DNA of 64,000 bases from Massilia sp. Root351 (GCF_001425045.1 NZ_LMDJ01000032.1:346405-410404); one strand, 5' to 3'; shown: positions 7,162 to 15,651, counted from the stretch's first letter. Notes: a model not told the origin generated them from the sequence alone. Translations and numbers: made by a program.

Positions 7162-8295
7162 TTATTTGCCGGCTGCCAGTTCCAGCCAGCCGTCCGTATA
7201 CCAGGCGTACAGCGCGTCCACCACGTCGTCCGAGGCGGCCGCCAGCGCCGCCGCGTCGAGCGCGCGTTCATTGGCCAGCGCCACCAGCGCGGCGCGGTCG
7301 GCCCGGCCGATGGCAAACGACTCGCCGTTGATGAAGACATGGCTGCCGCGGTACAGCATTTGCGACTTGGCCGACAGCGTCACGCCGCCCTTCTTGGCCG
7401 CGCTCTGGAGGAAACGCTCTAAAGTGAGCGGCTTGGCCGGGCCGGTGAAGAACACATTGTGTTTTGGCTCGGACAGGTATTCGCCCAGGAATATAGTGAT
7501 GTCGTCCTCGGTGAAGCGCACCTTGTTCAGTTCCTCGATCACCGTGTCCAGCATGTGGCGCGGGATTTCGGCGGGCTTGGCGGTCGCTTCCAGCTCCGGA
7601 TCGGCGTAGCGGCCCGGCAAGTCGATGGAGTCCGCCATCCACTGCAGGAAATTCTCGCCCAGCTCCTGGAACGACGGCGAGCGGAAGCCGATCGAATAGG
7701 TCTGGCAATCGCCGATGGCGGTGCCGTCGTGGGCGTAGTGCGGCGGCAGGTAGAGCATGTCGCCCGGTTCCAGCACGAACTCCTCTTCGGCTTCGAAATT
7801 GGCCAGGATTTTCAGCGGCAGGCCGTCCACCAGGCTGAGGTCCTTCTGCGCGCTGATGCGCCAGCGGCGCTGGCCTTGCGCCTGCAGCAGGAACACGTCG
7901 TAGGAATCGAAGTGCGGACCGACGCCGCCGCCGTCGGTGGCAAAGCTCACCATCAGGTCATCCAGGCGGGCGTCCGGGATGAAGCGGAACTGGCGCAGCA
8001 GCGCGTCGGCGCGGGCGTCGAACAGGTTTACGCCTTGCACCAGCATGGTCCATTCCTTCTCGTCGCGCGCCGGCAGCGATTCGATGGGGCCGTGCTGCAT
8101 GTCCCAGTTACCGTCGGTCATGGTGACCAGGCGCGATTCGACGTAATTTTTGGTGGCCAGTTCGGCCAGCGCGTCCAGCGTGAGCAGCGGCTTGAAGCCG
8201 GGCACCGCTTGGCGGATCAGCAATGGTTTCTTGTGCCAGTAGTCGCGCAGGAATTGCGCGGGCGTGATGTCGCCCAGGAGAGGTAATTTTTTCAT
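7162..8295 (-). CDS. roxA: Ribosomal protein L16 arginine hydroxylase-type JmjC oxygenase
   Basis: Fe(II)/2-oxoglutarate-dependent oxygenase of the bacterial ROX group (YcfD/RoxA), which hydroxylates an arginine of ribosomal protein L16 in E. coli. Metal ligands are visible as H128 and D130 in GPHFDSYDV and H189 in LPPHYAHDG. The N-terminal block LLGDITPAQFLRDYWHKKPLL is the family's signature, and the C-terminal winged-helix part follows the cupin domain. The length of 377 residues matches E. coli YcfD (373). It is divergently placed from slyD with a 170-base shared upstream region. The product of the next minus-strand gene starts 10 bases after its stop. Confidence 0.9.
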   Translation of the reverse strand: MKKLPLLGDITPAQFLRDYWHKKPLLIRQAVPGFKPLLTLDALAELATKNYVESRLVTMTDGNWDMQHGPIESLPARDEKEWTMLVQGVNLFDARADALLRQFRFIPDARLDDLMVSFATDGGGVGPHFDSYDVFLLQAQGQRRWRISAQKDLSLVDGLPLKILANFEAEEEFVLEPGDMLYLPPHYAHDGTAIGDCQTYSIGFRSPSFQELGENFLQWMADSIDLPGRYADPELEATAKPAEIPRHMLDTVIEELNKVRFTEDDITIFLGEYLSEPKHNVFFTGPAKPLTLERFLQSAAKKGGVTLSAKSQMLYRGSHVFINGESFAIGRADRAALVALANERALDAAALAAASDDVVDALYAWYTDGWLELAAGK

Positions 8296-8430
8296 GCGCC
8301 ATTATAACAAGCACGCGGACGGGGGAATTAGCGGCAGGGTGGAAGTTGGGAATTCGCGTGGCATGTCGCGCGCCAGCGGAACGGTCGGCGCTTGCAAGCG
8401 CGGACTCCATGCCCTATAGGGCTTACAGGG

Positions 8431-8436
8431 TATAAT
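8431..8436 (+). promoter_or_regulatory. Consensus -10 element for slyD
   Basis: A perfect TATAAT 29 bases before the chosen slyD start, giving a leader of roughly 20 bases. No good -35 match at 16-18 bases spacing. Confidence 0.55.
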
Positions 8437-8465
8437 CTGGCAGCTTAAATATGAAAGGAAGCCAT

Positions 8466-9008
8466 ATGAAGATCGCCAAGAATACCGTCGTGACCGTGAA
8501 CTACAAACTGTCCGACGCGCAGAATAACCTTATCGAAGACGGTCGCCAGCCTATGGTCTACCTGCACGGCGGGTACGAGAACACCCTGCCGAAAATCGAA
8601 GAAGAACTGGACGGCAAAGAAACCGGCTACGCGACCACCCTGCAGATCGAACCGGAAGACGCATTCGGCGACTACGACGCCGCGCTGGTGAAAGTGGAGC
8701 CGCGCAACCGCCTGCCGGAACCGCTGGAAGTGGGCATGCAGTTCGAAGGCATGCCGGATGGCGACGACGGCGACGAAGAAGCCATGATTTTCACCGTGAC
8801 GGAAATCGCCGACGACAAAGTTGTCCTGGACGGCAACCACCCACTGGCCGGCATGGCCCTGCGCTTTGAACTGGAAGTGGTGGACGTCCGCGCCGCTACC
8901 GATGAGGAAATCGCGCACGAGCACGTGCACGGCGCCCACGGCCACCACCACGGCGAAGAAGATGACGGCGACGAGGGCGACGAGTTCCGCTCCCACCCGA
9001 TTCACTAA
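8466..9008 (+). CDS. slyD: FKBP-type peptidyl-prolyl isomerase SlyD
   Basis: Cytosolic prolyl isomerase and chaperone with an inserted-in-flap domain; it also supplies nickel and other metals in E. coli. The start KIAKNTVVTVNYKLSDAQNN is typical. The block GYENTLPKIEEELDGKETGY leads into the flap domain, and DGNHPLAGMALRFELEVVDV is the conserved FKBP return segment. The C-terminal 30 residues are rich in His, Asp and Glu (HVHGAHGHHHGEEDDGDEGD), the metal-binding tail. I chose ATG 8466 rather than the in-frame ATG 8451, because AAAGGA at 8453-8458 is the ribosome-binding site for the later start. The 180 residues match the family. Confidence 0.93.
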   Translation: MKIAKNTVVTVNYKLSDAQNNLIEDGRQPMVYLHGGYENTLPKIEEELDGKETGYATTLQIEPEDAFGDYDAALVKVEPRNRLPEPLEVGMQFEGMPDGDDGDEEAMIFTVTEIADDKVVLDGNHPLAGMALRFELEVVDVRAATDEEIAHEHVHGAHGHHHGEEDDGDEGDEFRSHPIH

Positions 9009-9016
9009 GCAGCACT

Positions 9017-9047
9017 GGCGGGTGAGGCGCCTGGCGCGTCACCCGCC
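9017..9047. terminator. Hairpin between convergent slyD and the next gene
   Basis: GGCGGGTGA (9017-9025) pairs with TCACCCGCC (9039-9047). No T-tract follows, so intrinsic termination is uncertain, but it sits at the meeting point of two convergent genes. Confidence 0.4.
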
Positions 9048-9052
9048 GAGCA

Positions 9053-10039
9053 TTACGGCGCGGCGTCCCCGCCGTCCACCAGCGCAAACAGCGCGGCGCC
9101 GCCCGGTTGCACCCGCACCGCTTCCCACTCCACGCCCAGTCCCAGGTGTCCCAGGTTGCCGCGCCATGTAATGGCCGGAGCCGTCTTGGTGTCGCCCTGG
9201 TTATCGATCAGCAGCACCTTCCCTTTGAATTTCTCGGCCAGCGCGCGCACCTGCTTGCGCACTTGGGTGAAGCCGTCCTGTTTTTCCGAGAAACCGCCCA
9301 GCAGCGAGAAGCCTTCCTCCACGTGGGCGCCCAGGTCGCCGTCCGAAAACAGCACGATGCCTTCCACGCCGCGCCGCTGTGCCATGGCGAACAGGCGGTG
9401 CAGCCAGGCGCGGTTGGCTACCAGCCTGTCCTCGAACTCGCTGTTGCGGCCGGCCTCGAGCAGGAAGTGATTGTTCTTGGCAGGCAGGTTCAGCGTGGCG
9501 AACAGCACCGGGCCATGTTCCCAGTAGGCGTTCTCCGCGTAGCTGCGGAACTTGGCGGTGGCCGACAGCCGTGTCAGCGCGAGCGGCTGCACGCCCAGCG
9601 ATTGATTGTTCGGATAAAACACTTCGCGGATGCGGTTCAGCCGCTCGATGGCGTTCGAGCGTCCGGCCGAATTGCGGCACGCGGTCCAGTCGCTGCCGGC
9701 CGGCGACACGATGATGGGGCGCGGCGCGTCGTCCAGCACCTCCCTGCGCTGCGCATACAGCTTGTCGCTGCAGGGCTCGCTGGCCGACTTGATGCCCGTG
9801 GCCACGATGAACACCGGCTTTTCCTGGCTCACTTCCGAGATGGCGCGCTTGAGCAGCGCTTCGTCGGCGTCCGCCTTGAAAGCGTGGCCTATCACGCCGA
9901 ACTGGAAGGCGCGCGGGTTTTTGGCCGCCGCTGCGCCGCCTGGGGTCTTGCCCGTTGCCGCCTTGCCCGTCGCTGCGAAAGCGAGGGCGGGCATGGCGGC
10001 CAGGCAGGCCGTCAGCAGCAGGGCGGCACGCCGCATCAT
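9053..10039 (-). CDS. Secreted protein of unknown function, translationally coupled to mutS
   Basis: A 328-residue protein with an N-terminal signal peptide (two Met-Arg-Arg residues, hydrophobic core, cleavage near ALAFAA). The mature part opens with FQFGVIGHAFKADADEALL and contains HGPVLFATLNLPAKNNHFL, GIVLFSDGDLGAH and GKVLLIDNQGD. The strand-loop spacing looks like a calcineurin-type phosphoesterase fold, but the usual metal motifs (DxH, GDxxD, GNHE) are not present in clear form, so enzyme activity is doubtful. The start codon overlaps the mutS stop by four bases (ATGA on the minus strand, 10036-10039), implying coupled translation of a secreted protein with a mismatch-repair enzyme. No further function can be assigned. 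Confidence 0.72.
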   Translation of the reverse strand: MMRRAALLLTACLAAMPALAFAATGKAATGKTPGGAAAAKNPRAFQFGVIGHAFKADADEALLKRAISEVSQEKPVFIVATGIKSASEPCSDKLYAQRREVLDDAPRPIIVSPAGSDWTACRNSAGRSNAIERLNRIREVFYPNNQSLGVQPLALTRLSATAKFRSYAENAYWEHGPVLFATLNLPAKNNHFLLEAGRNSEFEDRLVANRAWLHRLFAMAQRRGVEGIVLFSDGDLGAHVEEGFSLLGGFSEKQDGFTQVRKQVRALAEKFKGKVLLIDNQGDTKTAPAITWRGNLGHLGLGVEWEAVRVQPGGAALFALVDGGDAAP

Positions 10040-12741
10040 GCCAGCGCCGGCTCCGCGAGGCGCTTGAGCTGGTACAGGCGCTCTAGCGCTTCGCGCGGGG
10101 TCAGCGCGTCCGGATCGAGGCCGTCCAGCGCGTCGAGCAGCTCGCGCATGGCGGGCGACTGCGCAGCCTGGGCTTGCGCCTGCTGCGCGCCTTGCGGCTG
10201 CGGCGCCTCGTCGTCATTGGCGTCGGCGGTGGGCGCGGCAAACAGGTCCAGCTGCGGCGTGGCGTCCAGCGCCTGCGCCTCCAGGCGCGCCAGGTGCTTG
10301 CGCGCGGCCTTGATCACCGGCTGCGGCACGCCCGCCAGCTGCGCCACCTGCAAGCCGTAGCTCTGCGAGGCCGGGCCGTTCTGCACCGCGTGCAGGAACA
10401 CGATGGTGTCCTTGTGCTCCACCGCCGACAGGTGCACGTTGGCGGCGGTCGGATGGCTTTCCGGCAGCTGCGTCAGCTCGAAGTAGTGGGTGGCGAACAG
10501 CGTGAAGCTGCGGCTGGTGTCGATCAGGTGGCGCGCGATGGCCCAGGCCAGCGCCAGGCCGTCGAAGGTGGAGGTGCCGCGGCCGATTTCATCCATCAGC
10601 ACCAGCGACGTGTCGCTGGCGCCGTTCAGGATGGCCGCCGCTTCCGTCATCTCCACCATGAAGGTGGAACGGCCGCCGGCCAGGTCGTCGGTGGCGCCGA
10701 TGCGGGTGAACACGCGGTCGATCGGGCCGATCACCGCGCTGGTGGCCGGCACGTAGCTGCCCACGTAGGCCAGCAGCGTGATCAGCGCAACCTGGCGCAT
10801 AAAGGTCGATTTACCGCCCATGTTCGGGCCGGTGATCAGCAGCAGGCGGCGGTCGTTGACGAAGCGGCAGTCGTTGGCGATGAAGCGCTCGATCTGGCCT
10901 TCCACCACCGGGTGTCGGCCTTCGACGATATTGATGCAGGGCTCGGCCACCAGCTCCGGTGCGCACCAGTTATGGCGCAGCGCGTGGCCGGCGAGGGCGG
11001 TCAGCGTGTCGATCTGGGCCAGCGCCTGCGCGATGGTCTGCAGGGCGCCGATGAACGGGGCCAGGTCGGCCAGCAGCTGGTCGTACAGGATTTTCTCGCG
11101 CGCCAGGGCGCGGTCCTGCGCCGACAGTGCCTTGTCCTCGAAGGCCTTCAGTTCCGGCGTGATGTAGCGCTCGCAGTTCTTCAGCGTCTGGCGGCGGCGG
11201 TAGTCGTCCGGCACCTTGGTGGCCTGGCCGTTGGTCACTTCGATGTAGAAGCCGTGCACGCGGTTGTATTCCACGCGCAGGTTGGCGATGCCGGTGCGTG
11301 CGCGTTCGCGCGTTTCCAGGTCCACCAGGTACTGGCCCGCGTTCTCGGACAGGCCGCGCAGTTCGTCCAGGTCGGCGTCGAAGCCGCGCGCAATCACGCC
11401 GCCGTCGCGCACCATGGTGGCCGGTTCTTCCATCACCGCGCGCGTCAGCAGGTCCACGCAATCGTCCGGCGTGGCCAGGGCATGGTGAATGGCGCCGAGC
11501 AGCGTGCCGGCGTCCTGGCCCACGCTGCGTTCCATCGCGTGGCGCAGCATCGGCAGCTGCCTCAGGCCGTCGCGCAGGCTGGCCAGGTCGCGCGGGCGCG
11601 CCGACAGCAGCGCGATGCGCGTGGTGATGCGTTCAATGTCCGGCACCTGCGCCAGGGTTTGCGACAGGATGCCGGTGGTATCGCTCTGCGCCAGCGCCGC
11701 GATGGCCTGGTGGCGCGAACGGGCCACGCCCTGGTCGCGCTTGGCGTGGTGCAGCCAGTAGCGCAGCAGGCGCGAGCCCATGGCGGTGCGGCAGTGGTCC
11801 AGCAGCGAGAACAGGGTGGGCGACTCCTGGCCGCGGATGGTCTCGGTCAGTTCCAGGTTGCGGCGGGTGGCCGCGTCCAGGCCGATGAATTCGGACTCGG
11901 TCTCGGTCGACAGGCTGCGCACGTGCTGCAGGCCGCGTCCCTGGGTCGACTGGGCATAGCGCAGCAGCGCACCGGCCGCGCCGAAGGCGGCGCCCAGGTT
12001 GTCCGCGCCGAAGCCGGTCAGGGTGGCCACGCTCAGCTGCTCCAGCAGCGCCTTGTGCCCGCTCACCACGTCGAAATGCCACTCCGGCACGCGGTTCACG
12101 TGGCAGCTGAAGGCGTCCTCGAACAGTTCGGCGTCGTCGCCGCGCAGAATCTCGGCCGGCGAGATGCGCTCCAGTTCCTGCTGCATGCGGACCGCCACGG
12201 TGCGGCTGTCGCCGGAGAATTCCATCAGCTTCAGCGCCCCGCTGGCCAGCGACAGCCAGGCCAGGCCCGCCGTCACCACCTTGCGCTGGCTGATCATGCA
12301 CAGCGCCAGCAGCGGACGCTCGGCCTTTTCGGGCAGCAGGTCTGAATCGGTCAGCGTGCCGGGCGTGACCACACGCATCACCTTGCGCTCGACCGGACCC
12401 TTGCTGGTGGCCGGATCGCCGATCTGCTCGCAGATCGCGCACGATTCGCCGATCTTGACCAGCTTGGCCAGGTAGCCTTCCAGCGAATGGAAGGGCACGC
12501 CGGCCATCTTGATCGGCACCCCATTGGACGAGCCGCGCGCCGTCAGCGTAATGCCCAGCACGCGCGAAGCTTTTTCCGCATCCTCGTGGAACAGCTCGTA
12601 GAAGTCGCCCATGCGGTAGAACACCAGCATCGACGGATATTCCGCCTTGATGCGTAAATATTGCTGCATCATTGGCGTCACTTTTTCAGCAGGGCTGTTC
12701 TTGACGGCGGCGGCGTTGATTTCGCTAGGGATGGTGGTCAT
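10036..12741 (-). CDS. mutS: DNA mismatch repair protein MutS
   Basis: Recognises mispairs and small loops and starts methyl-directed or nick-directed repair with MutL. The N-terminal mismatch-binding motif is in VFYRMGDFYELFHEDA, with the wedge phenylalanine and the Glu of the F-x-E motif. The ATPase site has Walker A GPNMGGKST near residues 638-646 and Walker B DEIGRGTSTFDG. The C-terminus contains an Ala/Gln-rich stretch, then LLDALDGLDPDALTPREALE, the tetramer/MutL-side helix-turn-helix tail. The length of 901 residues is within the MutS1 range. The secreted-protein gene begins inside its stop codon. The gene stands alone upstream, 100 bases from the hydrolase gene end. Confidence 0.97.
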   Translation of the reverse strand: MTTIPSEINAAAVKNSPAEKVTPMMQQYLRIKAEYPSMLVFYRMGDFYELFHEDAEKASRVLGITLTARGSSNGVPIKMAGVPFHSLEGYLAKLVKIGESCAICEQIGDPATSKGPVERKVMRVVTPGTLTDSDLLPEKAERPLLALCMISQRKVVTAGLAWLSLASGALKLMEFSGDSRTVAVRMQQELERISPAEILRGDDAELFEDAFSCHVNRVPEWHFDVVSGHKALLEQLSVATLTGFGADNLGAAFGAAGALLRYAQSTQGRGLQHVRSLSTETESEFIGLDAATRRNLELTETIRGQESPTLFSLLDHCRTAMGSRLLRYWLHHAKRDQGVARSRHQAIAALAQSDTTGILSQTLAQVPDIERITTRIALLSARPRDLASLRDGLRQLPMLRHAMERSVGQDAGTLLGAIHHALATPDDCVDLLTRAVMEEPATMVRDGGVIARGFDADLDELRGLSENAGQYLVDLETRERARTGIANLRVEYNRVHGFYIEVTNGQATKVPDDYRRRQTLKNCERYITPELKAFEDKALSAQDRALAREKILYDQLLADLAPFIGALQTIAQALAQIDTLTALAGHALRHNWCAPELVAEPCINIVEGRHPVVEGQIERFIANDCRFVNDRRLLLITGPNMGGKSTFMRQVALITLLAYVGSYVPATSAVIGPIDRVFTRIGATDDLAGGRSTFMVEMTEAAAILNGASDTSLVLMDEIGRGTSTFDGLALAWAIARHLIDTSRSFTLFATHYFELTQLPESHPTAANVHLSAVEHKDTIVFLHAVQNGPASQSYGLQVAQLAGVPQPVIKAARKHLARLEAQALDATPQLDLFAAPTADANDDEAPQPQGAQQAQAQAAQSPAMRELLDALDGLDPDALTPREALERLYQLKRLAEPALA

Positions 12742-12841
12742 TGTTTCGTGGTTCGATGTGGCTGCGCGCGAGGGCGCGATAAGGCCGACATTTTACCGCT
12801 TTCACAACGTCGCGCCGAGTTTCGTGCGTTTTTCGTGCCGC

Positions 12842-13708
12842 TTATTCCGCCAGGAAGGGCAGCAGGTGGCCGAGGAAGGCTTGCGGCGCCTCTTCCATGA
12901 TGAAATGGCCGCAGTCCGGCACGATGGCACCCTGCAACAACGCGGCCTTGCCCTGCATGGTCAGCAGGGGAGCGTCGTTGGTGGCGTGGTCGGCGCCGAT
13001 GGCCAGCACCGGCATGGGCAGGGGCCGCTCTGCCCGCTCCAGGTTCTGGCGGATGGTTTCCGGGATCGCGCGGTAATAGGCGAAGCCGGCCCGCAGCGCG
13101 CCCGGCGTGGCGTAGGCCTCGGTGTACTCCTCGACGGCCACCTTGTCGCGCTGGTAGGACCATTTGTCGAAGATAAAGCGCAGATACTCGCGTTCCTTGC
13201 CGGCGGTGAGCATCTCGGGCAGGTCGGGCACCTGGTTGAACATGAAATGCCAAAGGAAGATATTGTCGGCCGGCGCCACGAAGATGGGCGGCGCGGGCGC
13301 CAGGCCGGGGATCACCGCTTCGGTCAGCGCCAGCTTGCGCACCGCCTGCGGGAAGTCGCTGGCCAGCGCGTAGCCCACCCACATGCCGATGTCGTGGCCG
13401 GCCACGTCGTAGCGCTCGTGGCCCAGGGCCAGCATGGCGCGGTGCAGGGTGGACGCCACGGCGCCGGTGTCGTAGCCGCCGGCCGGGCGGTCCGAGTGGC
13501 CGCTGCCGGGCGGATCGACGGCGATGGCCAGGTAGCCTTGCGCGGCCAGCGCCGCCATCACGTGGCGCCAGGCGTACCAGGTTTGCGGCCAGCCCGGGAT
13601 CAGCAGCACCGGCGTGCCCTGGCCAGAGCTGACGCAATGGATGCGTTGTCCGTCGATGCGGACGTAGCTGTGCGTGAAGGAGGGATCGCTTGGGGAGATG
13701 TGGTGCAT
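12842..13708 (-). CDS. Alpha/beta-fold hydrolase, epoxide hydrolase / haloalkane dehalogenase type
   Basis: A 288-residue cytosolic hydrolase. The oxyanion motif is PVLLIPGWPQTWYAW, the nucleophile elbow is VAGHDIGMWVGY with aspartate rather than serine, and the base histidine is in DCGHFIMEEAPQAFL. An aspartate nucleophile is the hallmark of epoxide hydrolases and haloalkane dehalogenases, which form an alkyl-enzyme ester. The start at 13708 has the purine-rich AGAAAGAAAGCC upstream. It lies 14 bases after the sugar isomerase stop and is therefore likely in the same operon, under the promoter at 14.8 kb. The actual substrate is unknown. Confidence 0.85.
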   Translation of the reverse strand: MHHISPSDPSFTHSYVRIDGQRIHCVSSGQGTPVLLIPGWPQTWYAWRHVMAALAAQGYLAIAVDPPGSGHSDRPAGGYDTGAVASTLHRAMLALGHERYDVAGHDIGMWVGYALASDFPQAVRKLALTEAVIPGLAPAPPIFVAPADNIFLWHFMFNQVPDLPEMLTAGKEREYLRFIFDKWSYQRDKVAVEEYTEAYATPGALRAGFAYYRAIPETIRQNLERAERPLPMPVLAIGADHATNDAPLLTMQGKAALLQGAIVPDCGHFIMEEAPQAFLGHLLPFLAE

Positions 13709-13722
13709 GGCTTTCTTTCTGT

Positions 13723-14784
13723 CTAGTTGCGTTGAATTCCCAGCAGGCCGTCTATCTGGGCCTGGCTGACCGGCGCGCCGGCGAAGTCGTCGAACACGAT
13801 GTCCGTGACGGGGATGATGTGGGCATTGATGAAGGCCACGCCTTCGCGCGCGCCCACCTCCTGGTCCTTCAGGCAGCACTCCCATTCCAGCGTGGCCCAG
13901 CCGGCGTAGTCGTATTGCGCCAGCTTGGAGAAGATGGCCTTGAAGTCCACCTGGCCGTCGCCCAGCGAGCGGAAGCGCCCGGCGCGGTTTTCCCAGGACT
14001 GGTAGCCGCCGTAGATGCCTTGCCGGCCGGTGGGATTGAACTCGGCGTCCTTCACATGGAACATGCGGATATGGTCCCGGTAGATATCGATGAAGTCGAG
14101 GTAGTTCAGCTGCTGCAGCACGAAATGGCTGGGATCGAACAGCATCTTGCAGCGCGGGTGGCGGCCCACGCGCTCGTGGAACATCTCGAAGCTGACGCCG
14201 TCATGCAGGTCTTCGCTGGGGTGGATCTCGTAGCACAGATTGACGCCTTGTTCCTCGCACACGTCGAGGATGGGCAGCCAGCGCCGCGCCAGTTCGTCGA
14301 AGGCGGTTTCGATCAGGCCCGCCGGGCGCTGCGGGAAGGGGAACAGGTAGGGCCAGGCGAACGAGCCGGAGAAGGTGCCCATATTGGCGAGGCCCAGGCG
14401 TTTCGATGCCATGGCCGCCAGCTTGATGCGCTCGACGGCCCAGGCCGTGCGCTGTTCCGGCTCGCCGTGCAACGCCGCCGGCGCGAAGCTGTCGCACATG
14501 GCGTCGTAGGCGGGATGGACCGCCACCAGTTGGCCGAAGATATGGGTGGTCAGTTCGCTGATGACGAGGCCGTGGCCCGCCAGCATGGCGGTCAGTTCGT
14601 CGCAGTAGGCCTGGCTGTGCGCGGCTTGTGCCACGTCGAACAGGCGGGCGTCCCAGGCGGGAATCTGCAGCGCCTTGAAGCCCATGCCCGCCGCCCACGC
14701 GGCAATCGAGGGCAGGCTGTTGAAGGGGGCGCGGTCGCTGGCGAATTGTGCCAGGTGCAGGCTGGGTCCATGGATGGTTTTCAT
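13723..14784 (-). CDS. Sugar phosphate isomerase/epimerase family protein (xylose isomerase-like TIM barrel)
   Basis: A 353-residue AP-endonuclease-2-fold enzyme. Candidate divalent-metal ligands are the Glu in LCYEIHPSED, Asp in MLFDPSHFV, His/Asp in MFHVKDAEF and Glu in ATLEWECC, the pattern of the IolE/IolI-like sugar isomerases. Length and the central FPFPQRP segment fit the longer subgroup found beside sugar dehydrogenases. The start has AGGAG 6-10 bases upstream, and this ribosome-binding site abuts a 28-bp palindrome. It is the first gene of a probable operon with the epoxide-hydrolase-like gene, divergent from a TetR-type regulator that is its likely controller. Substrate unknown. Confidence 0.87.
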   Translation of the reverse strand: MKTIHGPSLHLAQFASDRAPFNSLPSIAAWAAGMGFKALQIPAWDARLFDVAQAAHSQAYCDELTAMLAGHGLVISELTTHIFGQLVAVHPAYDAMCDSFAPAALHGEPEQRTAWAVERIKLAAMASKRLGLANMGTFSGSFAWPYLFPFPQRPAGLIETAFDELARRWLPILDVCEEQGVNLCYEIHPSEDLHDGVSFEMFHERVGRHPRCKMLFDPSHFVLQQLNYLDFIDIYRDHIRMFHVKDAEFNPTGRQGIYGGYQSWENRAGRFRSLGDGQVDFKAIFSKLAQYDYAGWATLEWECCLKDQEVGAREGVAFINAHIIPVTDIVFDDFAGAPVSQAQIDGLLGIQRN

Positions 14785-14792
14785 ATCGGCTC

Positions 14793-14820
14793 CTATTCTT
14801 TGTCGATCAACAAAGAATAG
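14793..14820. promoter_or_regulatory. 28-bp perfect inverted repeat, probable TetR-family operator
   Basis: CTATTCTTTGT (14793-14803), six-base spacer CGATCA, ACAAAGAATAG (14810-14820): 11 of 11 base pairs match. It covers the -10 element of the isomerase promoter and touches its ribosome-binding site, and lies 82 bases from the divergent regulator gene. Confidence 0.75.
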
Positions 14821-14842
14821 GGTAAATTCCTGGCGCGGTCAA
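14814..14842 (-). promoter_or_regulatory. Sigma-70 promoter of the isomerase-hydrolase operon
   Basis: On the minus strand TTGACC (14842 to 14837), 17-base spacer, TATTCT (14819 to 14814). Spacing is ideal, and the -10 lies inside the palindrome, so a bound repressor would block RNA polymerase. Confidence 0.7.
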
Positions 14843-14868
14843 GCGGTCCTTCACCGCAGGCGAGGCGC

Positions 14869-14874
14869 TATACT
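14869..14874 (+). promoter_or_regulatory. Candidate -10 element of the tetR-type gene
   Basis: TATACT 28 bases before the regulator's ATG. No clear -35 at standard spacing. Confidence 0.35.
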
Positions 14875-14902
14875 GGCCGCCGTGATTAATTCGAGGTGGA
14901 CA

Positions 14903-15508
14903 ATGGCAGGAAGACCGAGGGAATTCGACCGCGCGCTGGCGCTGGAAAAAGCGCGCGACCTGTTCTGGACGCGCGGCTACGAGGGCGTGTCGATGGCCGA
15001 GCTGGTGGCGGCGCTGGGGATAGCGTCGGCGCGCATCTACGCGGCTTTCGGTTCCAAGGAGCAGCTGTTCCGGGAGGCGGTGGAACTGTATGAAACCGGC
15101 GCGGGGGCATTCGCCGAACTGGCGCTGGCCCAGCCGCTGGGTGCGCGCGACGCGATCGCCCGCATGCTGGAGCAGGCCGTGTTGCTGTACACGCGCAGCG
15201 GCCAGCCGCAAGGCTGCATGGTGGTCACGGCCGCCACCAACACCAGCGCGGACAATGCCGGCGTGGCCGATTGGCTGGCCAGCCACCGGCGCGCGCGCAC
15301 GCAGGCCATCGTCGACCGGTTGCGCCTTGCCGGGGAGCAGGGAGAGCTAAAGACAGGCAGCAATGCGCAAGCGTTGGGAGATTATTACGCGGCGCTCCTG
15401 CACGGCCTGTCCGTGCAAGCCCGCGACGGCATCGGCGCCGAGCGCCTGCTGGCGCTGATCGGGCCGGCCATGCTGCCCTTGCAACTGGCAGTCCAGGAGA
15501 GGCCGTAG
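14903..15508 (+). CDS. TetR/AcrR-family transcriptional regulator
   Basis: A 201-residue repressor-type protein. The N-terminal helix-turn-helix region runs from about residue 8 to 55: FDRALALEKARDLFWTRGYE, then SMAELVAALGIASARIYAAFG and the SKEQLFREAVELY helix. The ligand-binding half contains LYTRSGQPQGCMVV, typical of the subgroup with a C-terminal TetR_C_16-like domain. ATG 14903 is preceded by GAGGTGG; frames extending further upstream lack such a signal. It is divergent from the isomerase-hydrolase operon and most probably binds the 28-bp palindrome at 14793-14820. The ligand may be a substrate or product of those enzymes. Confidence 0.9.
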   Translation: MAGRPREFDRALALEKARDLFWTRGYEGVSMAELVAALGIASARIYAAFGSKEQLFREAVELYETGAGAFAELALAQPLGARDAIARMLEQAVLLYTRSGQPQGCMVVTAATNTSADNAGVADWLASHRRARTQAIVDRLRLAGEQGELKTGSNAQALGDYYAALLHGLSVQARDGIGAERLLALIGPAMLPLQLAVQERP

Positions 15509-15509
15509 T

Positions 15510-15651
15510 TCAGGGCAGCAAGTCGTCGTCCAGCACTTGCTCGGCGCCGTATGGCGTGTGCGCTGGAAACGCAGAGGCGGGTAGCGCTTTTCAATTCGCG
15601 ACGGTCCCGATTGGCCGTGGAGATAAGCTGGTCGTCTTTCAAGTCCAGCAT
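15510..15651 (-). pseudogene. DUF29-family remnant 1 (internal deletion and frameshift)
   Basis: A good ribosome-binding site AAGGAGGT precedes ATG 15651 and the start reads MLDLKDDQLIS, then TANRDRRELKS, resembling the N-terminal part of DUF29 proteins. The frame then breaks. Another frame ends with FPAHTPYGAEQVLDDDLLP and a stop at 15510, the family's C-terminus. The middle of the domain (about 80-100 residues, including the HLLKW-type and SPSLR-type blocks) is missing. The same C-terminus occurs in the second remnant at 17.45 kb. DUF29 proteins are of unknown function and often occur in multiple copies; this one is dead or encodes a short unrelated peptide. Confidence 0.65.

Noticed and set aside
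14793..14820. Reading the 28-bp palindrome as a LacI-type operator
   Set aside because: LacI-family sites have a central CG and shorter arms, and the adjacent regulator is of TetR type.
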